Notes: a model not told the origin generated them from the letters alone. A stretch of 64,000 bases of DNA from DASVTU01 sp036387415 (GCA_036387415.1 DASVTU010000030.1:74055-138054); one strand, 5' to 3'. Positions 35,960-46,146 are shown, counted from the stretch's first letter. A program made the numbers and translations.

Positions 35960-38900
35960 ATGAAAAGAGTCGTTCTCTTCCTGACAGCCATCTGTCTCTG
36001 TATCTTCGCGGCTTCCGCCACACAGGCGCAGACCAATCCGGCAGCACAGACGCTTCCTTTCACTTTGACTTCACAGACCGGCAGCACGCTTCCCGCAGGC
36101 GTCGCCGTCCACCGCTTCGGCACTACCTCCGGCATCCCGACCACACGCACCACCGCTCCCGGAACAGGCGATTTGCCCTACAATAGCACCAGCAACGCTG
36201 GCGGCTGGCGTGACGAGGGCGCCAACGGCATTAGCATGCTCGCGTCGGGTTCGCAGGCGGCGGGCGCGCTCGTCGTCGCCATCAACACGACGGGTCAGAC
36301 TAACATTCAAGTCACTTGGACGGCGCGTACCATTCTCCAACAAGCCAGCCGCGACAACAGCATCGCCCTCCAATACCGCGTCGGCACGTCCGGCAACTTC
36401 ACCGACATCGACCCCACGACCTACACCTCCTCCGGTAAGAGCGCGGGAGACGCCGCGACATTCACCAACGTCGCGCTTCCCGCCGCCGCCGAAAATCAAT
36501 CGGTCGTCCAAGTCCGTTGGATTTACTGGGAATCAACCTCGACGAGCGGCTCGCGCGACCGCCTCGCCGTCGATGACATCTCGATTACCGCCAACAGCGG
36601 CCCGGCCACTCCGAATATCGTCGTCAGCACGACGACGCTCCCCGATTTCGGCAACGTCGGCGTCGGCGGCACGTCCGCACCCAAGTCTTATACGGTTTCG
36701 GGCAGCAACCTCTCGTCCGGCATCACGATTACCGCTCCCGCCGATTTCCAAATTTCGACCGCGAGCAACACGGGCTACACGACGACCTTCACGCTCGCAG
36801 CCTCCGGCGGCTCTGTTCCTAACACGACTGTCTACGTCCGCTTCGCGCCGACCGGGCTCGGTGGGAGAGGCGGAAACATCACGCATGAGAGCGCGGGCGC
36901 GGAAACCAGAAACGTCGCCGTGAGCGGCACAGGCGTCAACGGCTACACCATCAGCGGCACCGTCACGTCTAACACTGGAACCCCTCTCGCGGGCATGACG
37001 GTCAACCTCATGAGCGGCGCAACCACCGTCGCTACAACGACCACCGACGCGAACGGCAACTATTCATTTCCCGGCGTCGCCGAAAACGGCACTTACACCG
37101 TCACTCCTTCGGGCGCGGGCTTCACCTTCACGCCTCCAAGCCAGTCATTCAGCAACTTGAACGCGAACCAGACGGCCAACTTCAGCGCGACTCCGCAGGT
37201 CGTCATCAGCGAATTTCGCTTTCGCGGCACAGACCCGGACGGCGCGGGCGCTTTGAACGGAGACACCAACGAGTTTATTGAGCTTTACAACCAGACCGAC
37301 CAGAGCATAAGTCTGGCGGGATGGTCTTTAGTCTCCTCCGGCGGCACAATCGTGCGGACACTAACAAACGGCCAAATCCCTGCGCGGGCGCATTACCTCA
37401 TCGTCGGCACAAGCTATGGTCTCGGCGGAGTCGCCGCTGGCGACGCGACCCTGAGCGGCGGCACGGACATCCCCGACGGCACCGGCGTCGCTCTCTTCAA
37501 CAACTCTTCAAACTTCGTGACGGGCGCACGCCTCGATGCCGTCGGCTTCAGTGGCGCAGACTCGCTCTACCTCGAACAGGGCGGACTCACTCCGGCGGGT
37601 GGTATCACGACAGACGGTGAATACAGTTTTGTCCGTAAACTGGGGAACGGGACGCCGCAGGACACGGATAACAACGCGGCGGATTTTGATTTCGTTTCGA
37701 CCAACGGCGGCACGTACAACGTCAGACAGTCGGTGCTCGGCGCGCCCGGCCCTGAAAATCTCGGCTCGCCCATTCAGCGCAACGCCACCATCAATGCATC
37801 CGGCATCGACCCTAATGCGTGTCTGACATGTACGCCTAATCGCGTGCGCAACACGTCCGATACGGGCACGAACAAAACTCTCGGTACGCTCATTATTCGC
37901 CGCGTCTGGACGAATAACACGGGGTTGGAAGTCTCGCGTCTGCGCTTCCGCCTCGTTGACTTGACGACGCTGAACAGCCCGAACGTTCACGGCGGTCTCA
38001 CGCAAGCCGACCTTCGTGCTTTGACTTCATCCAACATCACCGTCACACGCACCGATGGCTCGACCATCAACGTGCAGGGGACGACGCTCGAAGAGCCTCC
38101 GACGCAAGCTTTGGGTGGCGGTCTCAACGCGACCTTGGCCGTCGCGCTCGCCGCGCCGGTTGCGAATGGCGCAACTGTCAACACGCAGTTCGTCTTAGGC
38201 GTCGAACAGTCGGGCAAGTTCCGCTTCTTCGTCAACGTCGAAGCGGCGACGCAAGCGCCTCCTTCGTCGAGCGTCCATCTGACGATGGGTAATCCGAGCA
38301 ATGCCACGACCGACGTGAACCAGCCGACGAACTACCTCATGCTCAAGCAAGGGTTCGCCGAGGCTTATCACCGCGACCGTGGGACGCCCGTCTGGACGAG
38401 TTGGCATCTCGACAGTTCGTGGATTGGCAGCACCGGGCGCGCGGGCGACTTCCACGCCGACACCTCCTTACCGGCTGGATGGTATCAAGTGCAACCGACC
38501 GATTATCAAGGGTCAGGCTATGACCGAGGCCACATGACGCCTTCGGGAGACCGGACGAGCACGTTCGACCTCAACAACGAGACGTTCCTGATGACCAACA
38601 TGATTCCGCAACTGCCGGCGAATAATCAGGGGCCGTGGGCGGACTTCGAGAGCTACTGCCGGACGCTCGTCGGTCAGGGCAACGAGTTGTATATCATCTC
38701 CGGTGGGAGCGGGACACAGGGCACCATCGCGAACGGTCATGTCACCGTGCCGACGCAGACTTGGAAGGTCGTCATCGTACTGACGAGCGGAACGAATGAC
38801 GTGTCGCGCGTCACAACTTCGACGAGAACCATCGCCATCGTGATGCCTAACTCCGGCACGATTAACACCGACTGGCGGACGTACCGTGTGAGCGTAGACC

Positions 38901-38989
38901 AGGTCGAGACGCTGACAAGCTTCAACTTCTTCTCCAACGTGGACGACGGAGTGGAGAACGTCATCGAGGCGACGGTCGATAATCAGTAA
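35960..38989 (+). CDS. Secreted multidomain DNA/RNA non-specific endonuclease
   Basis: 1009 residues with GGAGGG 6 nt before the ATG and a clear signal peptide (VVLFLTAICLCIFAASA, cut near TQAQ). In order: an unassigned beta domain, an ASPM/choice-of-anchor-like domain (about 215-325), an SdrD/carboxypeptidase-regulatory-like domain (about 328-410), a lamin-tail-like domain (about 415-540), a linker, and a NUC1 nuclease domain (about 785-1005). The catalytic motif is Y-D-R-G-H-M-T-P-S with general-base His858. The substrate is extracellular DNA and RNA. A NuiA-type inhibitor gene follows, consistent with self-protection. Confidence 0.92.
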   Translation: MKRVVLFLTAICLCIFAASATQAQTNPAAQTLPFTLTSQTGSTLPAGVAVHRFGTTSGIPTTRTTAPGTGDLPYNSTSNAGGWRDEGANGISMLASGSQAAGALVVAINTTGQTNIQVTWTARTILQQASRDNSIALQYRVGTSGNFTDIDPTTYTSSGKSAGDAATFTNVALPAAAENQSVVQVRWIYWESTSTSGSRDRLAVDDISITANSGPATPNIVVSTTTLPDFGNVGVGGTSAPKSYTVSGSNLSSGITITAPADFQISTASNTGYTTTFTLAASGGSVPNTTVYVRFAPTGLGGRGGNITHESAGAETRNVAVSGTGVNGYTISGTVTSNTGTPLAGMTVNLMSGATTVATTTTDANGNYSFPGVAENGTYTVTPSGAGFTFTPPSQSFSNLNANQTANFSATPQVVISEFRFRGTDPDGAGALNGDTNEFIELYNQTDQSISLAGWSLVSSGGTIVRTLTNGQIPARAHYLIVGTSYGLGGVAAGDATLSGGTDIPDGTGVALFNNSSNFVTGARLDAVGFSGADSLYLEQGGLTPAGGITTDGEYSFVRKLGNGTPQDTDNNAADFDFVSTNGGTYNVRQSVLGAPGPENLGSPIQRNATINASGIDPNACLTCTPNRVRNTSDTGTNKTLGTLIIRRVWTNNTGLEVSRLRFRLVDLTTLNSPNVHGGLTQADLRALTSSNITVTRTDGSTINVQGTTLEEPPTQALGGGLNATLAVALAAPVANGATVNTQFVLGVEQSGKFRFFVNVEAATQAPPSSSVHLTMGNPSNATTDVNQPTNYLMLKQGFAEAYHRDRGTPVWTSWHLDSSWIGSTGRAGDFHADTSLPAGWYQVQPTDYQGSGYDRGHMTPSGDRTSTFDLNNETFLMTNMIPQLPANNQGPWADFESYCRTLVGQGNELYIISGGSGTQGTIANGHVTVPTQTWKVVIVLTSGTNDVSRVTTSTRTIAIVMPNSGTINTDWRTYRVSVDQVETLTSFNFFSNVDDGVENVIEATVDNQ

Positions 38990-39010
38990 GCATAGAGTCA
39001 GAGACATCAA

Positions 39011-39040
39011 ACGGCCTGCTCGCTGATGCGGGCAGGCCGT
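39011..39040 (+). terminator. Strong hairpin between nuclease and inhibitor genes
   Basis: ACGGCCTGC pairs perfectly with GCAGGCCGT, with two further G-C pairs inside, and CTTGGTTT follows. It lies 21 nt past the nuclease stop and 34 nt before the inhibitor start. It may end most transcripts or set the ratio of the two products. Confidence 0.6.
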
Positions 39041-39073
39041 CTTGGTTTGAGAACGAGAGATGAGGGGAGTGGC

Positions 39074-39478
39074 ATGATGAAAAGCGATGAAGAGTTGATA
39101 GAAGAGTTAAGGAAGGCGACGGACGGCTTGCTTTTCATGAGCGAGTCGGACTACCCGTTCGAGATTATTAAGTGGGGCAAAGCGGGAGACATCTCCCAAG
39201 AGTATGTGCGGGAAATAGTTAAAGGCGCGGCAGAAACGACGGTCGAAGAAATCACTGTTGACGACTTCTTTCGGAGTGCGGCGGCGGAACAGGAGTGGAA
39301 GGCGGCACCAGAACTGGCTGCGGCGAAAAGACATCAGAAGCTGGTGCGGCTGCTCAAAGAGAACTTAACGGAGGTGCGTGTCTACCGTGTGGGCGAAAGA
39401 AACATCGGAGTCTATATCGTCGGTAGGAGCGGGGAGGGGAACGCCCTCGGTGTATCGACGCGTGTGGTTGAAACCTAA
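39074..39478 (+). CDS. nuiA: NuiA-type inhibitor of sugar-non-specific nuclease
   Basis: 134 residues from the ATG at 39074 (AGGGGAG 4 nt upstream), almost exactly the length of Anabaena NuiA. The family core is evident: ATDGLLFMSESDYPFEIIKW, VDDFF, RVYRVGERNIGVYIVG and the C-terminal GVSTRVVET. NuiA blocks NucA by inserting its C-terminal residues into the nuclease active site. The gene follows a NUC1 nuclease, so the pair is a nuclease with cytoplasmic immunity protein. No signal peptide, as expected for protection before export. Confidence 0.92.
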   Translation: MMKSDEELIEELRKATDGLLFMSESDYPFEIIKWGKAGDISQEYVREIVKGAAETTVEEITVDDFFRSAAAEQEWKAAPELAAAKRHQKLVRLLKENLTEVRVYRVGERNIGVYIVGRSGEGNALGVSTRVVET

Positions 39479-39668
39479 GACGCAGCGATTGGATTGATAG
39501 TTTGTATTATGAGTTCCGATAGTAATTCCCGCCCGCCCGTACTACAATCGGCGCTTTCGGAAGGTCTGAACGATAAAGCAATCGCCACAATCCAGACAGC
39601 TTGGCCTCCGGGCTAGAACCGAAGAATGTGCGCTACTTCAAAAACTCAAAAACGACAAGGTGATTAAA

Positions 39669-42600
39669 GTGACAACCAAGACACGATTCTGTTTGCCTCT
39701 GCTTCTGCTCTTGCTCTTGGCCTTTATTGCATTGCCGGTCGCTGCGCAGTCTCCAAACACGGCGACGATGATCGTCGTCGTGGTTGACCAAGCCGGAGCC
39801 GTCGTGCCGGACGCTAAAGTTTCGGTGGTGAACAATGCGACCAGCGCCGTGCGCGAGGCCGTCTCAGGAAGCGACGGCAGCGCCACCATTCCGGCGCTCT
39901 CGCTGACGGGGACTTACACGGTCGGCGTGTCCAAGGAAGGCTTCGGCAACGAAGAACTCAAGGACATCACGCTGCGCGCGGGCGAGACCGCGACCCTGAA
40001 GGTGAGACTCCTCGTTGGCACACAGCAGGCGGAGGTCACAGTCTACGGGACTGTCGAAGGCGTGCGCGCCGACCCGCAGATTGGTCGCCGTCTCGACAGC
40101 CCGCAAATCGACGAGACGCCCATCCTCGGTCGCAAGGTGACGACGCTGCCGCTCCTCAATGCTGCGTTCCGGCAGGCGAAGGGCACGGGCGACCTCTTCG
40201 TCAACCAGACGTACTTCGTGACGGGCGTCGGGGGGCGTCGTCAAACGACGGTCACGCTCGACGGCGCGAACAACGACGAAGGATGGGGACGCCAGACGAT
40301 GATTGCTACCGTGCCGCTCGGAGCTATTCAGGAAGTGAACGTGCTCTCGAACGCGTTCTCTTCCGAGTTCGGCTGGACATCCGGCCCCGCCTTGAACATC
40401 GTCACCAAGTCCGGCACGAACGAACTGCACGGCGAAGGACTGTTTATGCTTCGTCCAGGTAGCTGGCAGGCGAAGACGTTTTCGACCGAGGGCTTCTGTC
40501 CTCCCTCCGTCCAGAGTTGCGTCACGCCGAACACGCTCAAGGCTATTAACCCGGTTGACATTCCAGACGCGCTGAAGCAAATCTCCGGCTCGGTAGGCGG
40601 GCCAATCGTCAGAAACAAGACCTTCTTCTTTGCGACAGCCGACTACACGCGGCAGAATCGAACGACGTTTCTCTCGCAGACGCTGCCTTCTTTCCTATTG
40701 CCCGCAGACGGCCACCTCGACTATACGGGTCACTACCGCCAGACGCTCTTTGACGGACGGCTCGACCACAGACTCACGTCGAACCAGACGCTGATGTTTC
40801 GCCTGAACTTCGACCGGTTTTTCGACGACAATCCACAGGACGCCGTGGGCGGCACGAACGCACCGAGCGTCGCGCGCAGGTACTCGCGGCAGTCTTTGAC
40901 GGCGCAGGTCAATCACACATCTGTCCTCGCCCCGGCGCTTATCAACGAGGCGCGCTTTGCTTACCTGCACGGCGACCCTGTCACACGCTGGGAAGCTCAG
41001 ACCCTCTCAACCACCTACACACGCGCCGGGAACGTGCCGTTTACCATTGGACAGTCCAGACTCTCCGACCTCTGGGGTCATCAAGTGCAGTTCTCTGATA
41101 CGTTGTCGTGGTCGCTTCACCAGCACTATCTCCGCTTCGGCGGAAGTGTGATTCATCACAGGTCGGGCGGCACGGGCAGCGAGCCGGGCACGGCGGTGCT
41201 CGGCACATTCACGTTCAGAAACGCGACGACCGCGCCCTTCGAGCAGTTGACACTGGCCGATGTGCAGAGCTACACGCAACCGATTAACTTCGGCATCAGC
41301 AGCTACGAATTACCACAGTGGCTTTTGACCGGCTTCGTGCAGGATGATTGGAAGGTGCGCCCCAATTTCACTTTGAATCTCGGTCTTCGTTATGACCGTC
41401 AGACGTTGACCGATGCGACGAAGAACTTCGCGCCGCGCATCGGCTTCGGCTGGAATCCCGGCGGCGACGCGCGCACGTCCATTCGCGGCGGCTATGGCAT
41501 GTATTACACACAGATTCGCTCGAACGCCGTCGCAGGCTACCTCGTCAACGGACTCGACGGATTGACGACTTACAGTGCGACTCCCAACGAACTCGGTTTC
41601 CCGACCTGTCTCGTCGGCTCATGCCTCCCCGTCAACGTTGACCCACGAACGCTTCCGGCAAGGCAAATTCCGGCGCGCGACATCACGATTAGAGCGGGTC
41701 GCAGGGAGTTCTACCGGGAGCAGTTCGCAAGGTACGGTTTGAACTTCGATAAGCTGCCGGACTATCCCGACAAATTGGTGAATCCGCGCAGCCAAGTCTT
41801 ATCCATCGGCGCGGAGCGCGAGGTGATGAAGGGATTGTTCGTCGGAGCCGACTATGTGCATCAGCACTTGAGCGGCATCGACCGCACGGTGGATTTAAAC
41901 GCTCCTCAGCCTTTCGAGCGCACAGCAACCGGACAGTTCCGCTGCTTACCCACGCACGCGACTTGTCCCGCCTCTGAAGCGGTCACAGCCGCCAATAACC
42001 TCCGCCCAATCCTGCCTGCGCCGAGCGGTGTGCGTCAGGTCAACGTCTTGATGAATCTCGGCGTCGCCGATTACGACGGCTTGCAGACGCAACTCACATA
42101 TCGCGGCAACTCACGTCTGTATGCCGCCATCAGCTACACTCTGTCGAAGGCGACGAACACGTTCGAGCCTGACGGCAACGGCATCGGTGCGAGCGACAGC
42201 AACATCGCTAGTCTGGGCGAGGACGAACGCGGGCCGAGCGTGCTCAACCAGCGTCACCGCGCCGTCATCATGCTCAGCTATCGGTTTCCGTTCAACATCA
42301 CTGCTGGCACTCTGACACAGTTTGCTTCGGCGCGTCCGTTCAATGCGACGACGGGCGTTGACAATAACGGTGACGGCATCCTCAACGACCGCCCCGTCAT
42401 CAACGGAACTGTCATCAGGAAATCGGCGTTTCGCGGCACTTCGACGCAAGATGTTGGACTCTTCGTCGAGGAACGCGTCAGGGTGTCGGAACATGCGTCG
42501 CTGCTGCTCCGTTTGGAGGGCTTCAATCTCTTCAATCATGGCAACTACCTCGGACGCGGACAGACACTCTACGGCAACACGGAGACGCCTAACCCGACGT

Positions 42601-42704
42601 TCGGCCAGTTGGTGGCCGTCGGCACGGCGTCGAACGCACTTCCGGCGTTCGCCAACGTCGATCCGCCGCGCATGTTCCAACTGCAAGCGCGGTTTATCTT
42701 CTGA
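39669..42704 (+). CDS. TonB-dependent receptor with N-terminal carboxypeptidase-regulatory domain (Oar-like)
   Basis: 1011 residues from a GTG at 39669 with AAGGTGAT upstream; a GTG at 39660 is an alternative. The signal peptide has a long leucine run and is cut near LPVAAQ. A carboxypeptidase-regulatory domain (about 25-110) precedes a plug (TVTLDGANNDEGWGRQTMI, then LNIVTKSGTNELHGEG) and a beta-barrel ending in an aromatic residue (LQARFIF), as expected for outer-membrane insertion. Typical of Acidobacteria. Since HmuTUV-like genes follow on the same strand, haem or another iron compound is the likely cargo (inference), though a strong terminator separates them. Confidence 0.93.
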   Translation: MTTKTRFCLPLLLLLLLAFIALPVAAQSPNTATMIVVVVDQAGAVVPDAKVSVVNNATSAVREAVSGSDGSATIPALSLTGTYTVGVSKEGFGNEELKDITLRAGETATLKVRLLVGTQQAEVTVYGTVEGVRADPQIGRRLDSPQIDETPILGRKVTTLPLLNAAFRQAKGTGDLFVNQTYFVTGVGGRRQTTVTLDGANNDEGWGRQTMIATVPLGAIQEVNVLSNAFSSEFGWTSGPALNIVTKSGTNELHGEGLFMLRPGSWQAKTFSTEGFCPPSVQSCVTPNTLKAINPVDIPDALKQISGSVGGPIVRNKTFFFATADYTRQNRTTFLSQTLPSFLLPADGHLDYTGHYRQTLFDGRLDHRLTSNQTLMFRLNFDRFFDDNPQDAVGGTNAPSVARRYSRQSLTAQVNHTSVLAPALINEARFAYLHGDPVTRWEAQTLSTTYTRAGNVPFTIGQSRLSDLWGHQVQFSDTLSWSLHQHYLRFGGSVIHHRSGGTGSEPGTAVLGTFTFRNATTAPFEQLTLADVQSYTQPINFGISSYELPQWLLTGFVQDDWKVRPNFTLNLGLRYDRQTLTDATKNFAPRIGFGWNPGGDARTSIRGGYGMYYTQIRSNAVAGYLVNGLDGLTTYSATPNELGFPTCLVGSCLPVNVDPRTLPARQIPARDITIRAGRREFYREQFARYGLNFDKLPDYPDKLVNPRSQVLSIGAEREVMKGLFVGADYVHQHLSGIDRTVDLNAPQPFERTATGQFRCLPTHATCPASEAVTAANNLRPILPAPSGVRQVNVLMNLGVADYDGLQTQLTYRGNSRLYAAISYTLSKATNTFEPDGNGIGASDSNIASLGEDERGPSVLNQRHRAVIMLSYRFPFNITAGTLTQFASARPFNATTGVDNNGDGILNDRPVINGTVIRKSAFRGTSTQDVGLFVEERVRVSEHASLLLRLEGFNLFNHGNYLGRGQTLYGNTETPNPTFGQLVAVGTASNALPAFANVDPPRMFQLQARFIF

Positions 42705-42726
42705 GTGGAAGCGGTCAAGATTCGGA

Positions 42727-42762
42727 AAATGAAGAGCACTGGAAGTTCAGTGCTCTTCATTT
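42727..42762 (+). terminator. Intrinsic terminator after the TonB receptor gene
   Basis: A 15-bp perfect stem (AAATGAAGAGCACTG and complement) with loop GAAGTT, running into ATTCTCATTTTG. The A/T-rich base makes it suitable in both directions. Confidence 0.8.
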
Positions 42763-42832
42763 ATTCTCATTTTGATGCTCACTGAATATACTCAGGCATC
42801 GGTAAAAACAGCCGCGTAACGGCGAAATCTCG

Positions 42833-43726
42833 ATGAAACGAATCGTACTTGTGGTGGCTGTGCTTGCGGCTGCGCTCGTCTCGGCGGTTAGCTGTGGTCG
42901 CTTCTCCAATTCAGCTAACGATACGAAGACTGAGCGCGTGGTGGTTATCTCGCAGACCTACAACGAAATTATCTGGGCACTCGGCGCTCAGGAACATATC
43001 GTCGGCATTGACTTTTCGAGCACGTATCCTCCTGAAGTAAAGAAAGTGCAAACGGTCGGTTATCATCGGGCGTTGAGCGCCGAAGGTATCCTCTCGCTGC
43101 ACCCGACAGCTATCATCCACGACAACAACATCGGCCCGCCGCAGGTCGTGCAACAACTCCAGAGCTTGAACATTCCGATGAAAACCTTCACCGCGAAGAA
43201 TGATTCGGTGGACGGTACAAAAGCACTCATCCGCGAGATGGGCGCTTATTTTCATAAGGAAGAACGTGCGGAAGAACTATGCCGCACGCTCGACGCTCAC
43301 ATGGCGGCTTCGCTCGAACGGGTCAAGCAGTACACAGACCATCCGAAAGTCGCGGTTATCCACTTCGGGCGCGCATCGAATGTTTATCTCGTCGTAGGTC
43401 GTGGCGGAGGCGGGGACGGCGGCGCGGCCAGCAAGATGATAGAGTGGGCGGGCGGAGAGATGGCGATTGACGCTCGCGGGATGCAACGCATGGCCTCGCC
43501 GGAAGTCGTTGCTCAGGCGAATCCAGACGTTATCCTCGTCACCGATTTTGGCTTTGACCGACTCGGAGGGTCGCTGGATGAGATTAAGGCGTTGCCGGGC
43601 GTCGCCACCTCCAACGCCGCCAAAAACAATCGCATCTACCGCATTCAAGAGCATGAGTTGATGTACTTTGGGCCACGCACCGGCGAGAATATAGAGAAAG
43701 TGGCCGCTATTATTCATCAAAAGTGA
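42833..43726 (+). CDS. hmuT: Haem/siderophore ABC transporter substrate-binding protein (HmuT-like)
   Basis: 297 residues. The N-terminus is a lipoprotein-like signal (VLAAALVSAVSC) with Cys near 21. The fold is that of helical-backbone class III binding proteins: VVVISQTYNEIIWALGA, VGYHRALSAEGILSLHPT, and PEVVAQANPDVILVTDFG. The single long helix between lobes and the absence of a cobalamin-specific neighbour favour haem over B12, but this rests on context. It overlaps the permease gene by 4 nt (GTGA). Confidence 0.88.
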   Translation: MKRIVLVVAVLAAALVSAVSCGRFSNSANDTKTERVVVISQTYNEIIWALGAQEHIVGIDFSSTYPPEVKKVQTVGYHRALSAEGILSLHPTAIIHDNNIGPPQVVQQLQSLNIPMKTFTAKNDSVDGTKALIREMGAYFHKEERAEELCRTLDAHMAASLERVKQYTDHPKVAVIHFGRASNVYLVVGRGGGGDGGAASKMIEWAGGEMAIDARGMQRMASPEVVAQANPDVILVTDFGFDRLGGSLDEIKALPGVATSNAAKNNRIYRIQEHELMYFGPRTGENIEKVAAIIHQK

Positions 43727-44757
43727 CAAAACAACTTGAGACTCGCCGGGGACTTCTCTTCGCATTGACCTTCGGCACGCTCCTCGTGATGGCTGCGTCT
43801 ATTCGTTACGGGGCTATTGATTTTTCGATTCCCGCCATCGGGCGGGCGCTCGCTTCTCTTCTTCCCGGACATCCTGACCCAACGCTCGACGAGCGAATTT
43901 TCCTTGAACTGCGAATGCCTCGCGCCATTCTCTGCCTGATGGTCGGCGCTAGTCTCGGCGTCGGCGGCACGCTGATGCAGGCGCTTTTTCGCAATCCCAT
44001 CGTCGAGCCGGGACTCGTCGGAACTTCCAGTGGCGCGGCCTTCGGTTCAGCCCTCTTTTTCGTTCTCGGAGGCGTCTTCCACCTCAACGCGAGTCTGTGG
44101 AGTCTTCCCCTCGCCGCGTGTCTCGGCGGCATCATTTCCACCTACCTTGTATTCCTCCTCGCTCGCTCACGGGAGGATGGACGAGCCTCGGTCGTGATGC
44201 TACTGCTCACCGGACTAGCGGTAAACGCCCTCTTTATGAGCGGCATCGGGCTTCTGTCTTACATCGCGCGCGACCCGCAAGCTCGTTCGATTACGTTCTG
44301 GAGTTTGGGCACACTCTCCGGTGCGAGTTGGCATGCTGTCCAGATTGTCTCCATTTCGACGATAGGAGGAACAGTCGTCGCGCTCCGCTACGCGAAGCAG
44401 CTTAATGCGTTAATGATTGGCGAAGAAGAGGCGACATACTTGGGCGTGAACGTTAACCGTCTAAAGTGGATTATTCTCTCCATCAACGTCCTTATCGTCG
44501 CCGTCGCCACGGCGTTTACGGGCGTCATCAGCTTTGTCGGGCTGGTCGTTCCACACATTCTGCGAATGATGCGCGGGGCTGACAACCGATTTCTTATCGT
44601 TGGAAGCGCGTTGATGGGCGCGACGCTCCTGAGCCTGGCAGACCTTATCGCCAGACTCTCGCTACGGCCTGCGGAACTGCCAATCGGCATCGTCACTTCA
44701 GCGGTGGGCGTACCTGTCTTCCTGTTACTGCTGCGCCGCCGCCAGTACGTGTTCTAA
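43723..44757 (+). CDS. hmuU: FecCD-family ABC permease (HmuU-like)
   Basis: 344 residues from a GTG overlapping the binding-protein stop. About ten hydrophobic helices; typical FecCD motifs LRMPRAILCLMVGASLGVGG, ALFRNPIVEPGLVGTSSGAA, WSLGTLSGASW and FVGLVVPHILRMMRGADNR, the last forming the coupling helix for the ATPase. It transports haem, siderophore or cobalamin across the inner membrane; haem is favoured by the flanking genes. Confidence 0.92.
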   Translation: MTKQLETRRGLLFALTFGTLLVMAASIRYGAIDFSIPAIGRALASLLPGHPDPTLDERIFLELRMPRAILCLMVGASLGVGGTLMQALFRNPIVEPGLVGTSSGAAFGSALFFVLGGVFHLNASLWSLPLAACLGGIISTYLVFLLARSREDGRASVVMLLLTGLAVNALFMSGIGLLSYIARDPQARSITFWSLGTLSGASWHAVQIVSISTIGGTVVALRYAKQLNALMIGEEEATYLGVNVNRLKWIILSINVLIVAVATAFTGVISFVGLVVPHILRMMRGADNRFLIVGSALMGATLLSLADLIARLSLRPAELPIGIVTSAVGVPVFLLLLRRRQYVF

Positions 44758-44810
44758 CGGCCTATGTCGAAGTGCGCCGGTTATTCCGTGTATTGTTAAG
44801 TCATCTCCCT

Positions 44811-45626
44811 ATGCTGGAAGCAAGCAATATCACGTTCAAAGTGGGAAACAGGGCACTCATCTCCGAGGTGTCTGTTTCGTTTGCACCCGGCAAGTTTCAC
44901 TTGGTAATTGGTCCAAACGGTGCGGGGAAATCAACTCTTATTAAGGTGCTGGCGCGGTTGCTGCGTCCGCAAAGTGGGAAGGTTGAATACGAAGGCGCTG
45001 ACGTAAGGCATATAAGCGAATCCGATCTTGCGAAGCGTCGCGCAGTGCTTTCACAGGCCATTGAAGTTGCGTTTCCACTGACGGTGAGAGAGGTTGTCAT
45101 GATGGGACGCTACCCGCACTTCGGAGGGCGTCCGGGTTCCATAGATGAAAAAATTACCGATGAACTCATGGAGTTTTTCGACGTTATGGAATTCCGTGAC
45201 CGCAACTATCAGACTCTCAGTGGAGGCGAACGCCAACGCGTCAACTTCGCACGTGTTCTCGCGCAATTATGGCGCGCCAACTCCTCCTCGTTGCCAGTTC
45301 CCGCGTCTCCCGCGACGCCCTCATCTTGCCGATATCTGTTCCTTGACGAGCCTCTCACTTTTCTCGACATCCACCATCAAATCGCATTCATGAAAAAGGT
45401 GCGTAGTTTTGCTGACGCTCCTGATGTTGTTACGGTGGGTGTGGTTCACGATTTGAATCTCGCTGCCCGCTTCGCCGACCAGATAGTGTTGCTGAATCAC
45501 GGACATGTCGTGGCATCCGGCACTGCCGCCGAGGTGCTTACGACCGCCCGCATTCGGGACGTGTTCGGTGTGGAACCGACATTCGTCCCCATCAAGCAAT
45601 CCAGCGTCCATCTCATCTTCGATTGA
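44811..45626 (+). CDS. hmuV: ABC transporter ATP-binding protein (HmuV-like)
   Basis: 271 residues from the ATG at 44811; earlier in-frame codons from 44772 look untranslated. Walker A GPNGAGKST near 34-42, Q-loop region LSQAIEV, signature LSGGERQR near 137-144, Walker B YLFLDEP near 176-182 and the H-loop VGVVHDLN. A Ser/Pro-rich insertion of about 15 residues before Walker B is also seen in HmuV proteins. It energises the HmuU-like permease 53 nt upstream. Confidence 0.9.
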   Translation: MLEASNITFKVGNRALISEVSVSFAPGKFHLVIGPNGAGKSTLIKVLARLLRPQSGKVEYEGADVRHISESDLAKRRAVLSQAIEVAFPLTVREVVMMGRYPHFGGRPGSIDEKITDELMEFFDVMEFRDRNYQTLSGGERQRVNFARVLAQLWRANSSSLPVPASPATPSSCRYLFLDEPLTFLDIHHQIAFMKKVRSFADAPDVVTVGVVHDLNLAARFADQIVLLNHGHVVASGTAAEVLTTARIRDVFGVEPTFVPIKQSSVHLIFD

Positions 45627-46146
45627 AAGATTCGGGTCTAACTTACATCTGGAGAATGGCAAACTGAACAATTCTCTCGGCAGCATGCCGCGCTGCAATA
45701 GAGGCAGCGATTGAATATTGCACAAAGGCCACACAGCGCAATCGAGAGACGCATAATTTAATCGGCCATGTCATCTGCAACCGACAGAACGACGCAACGA
45801 GTAGTGACAAAGTTTTATGTTGACAAATATGGGATGCGGGGCTAGGCTTCGCGCGTCCTTCTTTACTTGCAGTGCTGCTCGCAGGCGGCGGCCATCCACG
45901 GTAATCAACATGAGAGACGCTCTCATGCTTCTACACGAATCATCTATTTCAGTCTAACAATTGAACGCGGACTAACGCGACCCGATGTTTCTTGGCTTTA
46001 GCTAAACCCACCTGAGCTTGTTTCAATCCTTTTTCCGCTTTCCACGCTTCATATCCAAAAGGGAATTGGTGTTGATGCCTCAAGCGATTCGACGACAACT
46101 CCCGTGTGTCCAGAGTTCAACATCTTTAAGAAGAGGGGATAAACAA
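45627..46146. other. Spacer without recognised genes
   Basis: 520 bp, AT-rich and closed by stops in most frames. It must hold the promoter of the serine hydrolase gene. No terminator with a good stem was found after the ATPase gene. Confidence 0.35.
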
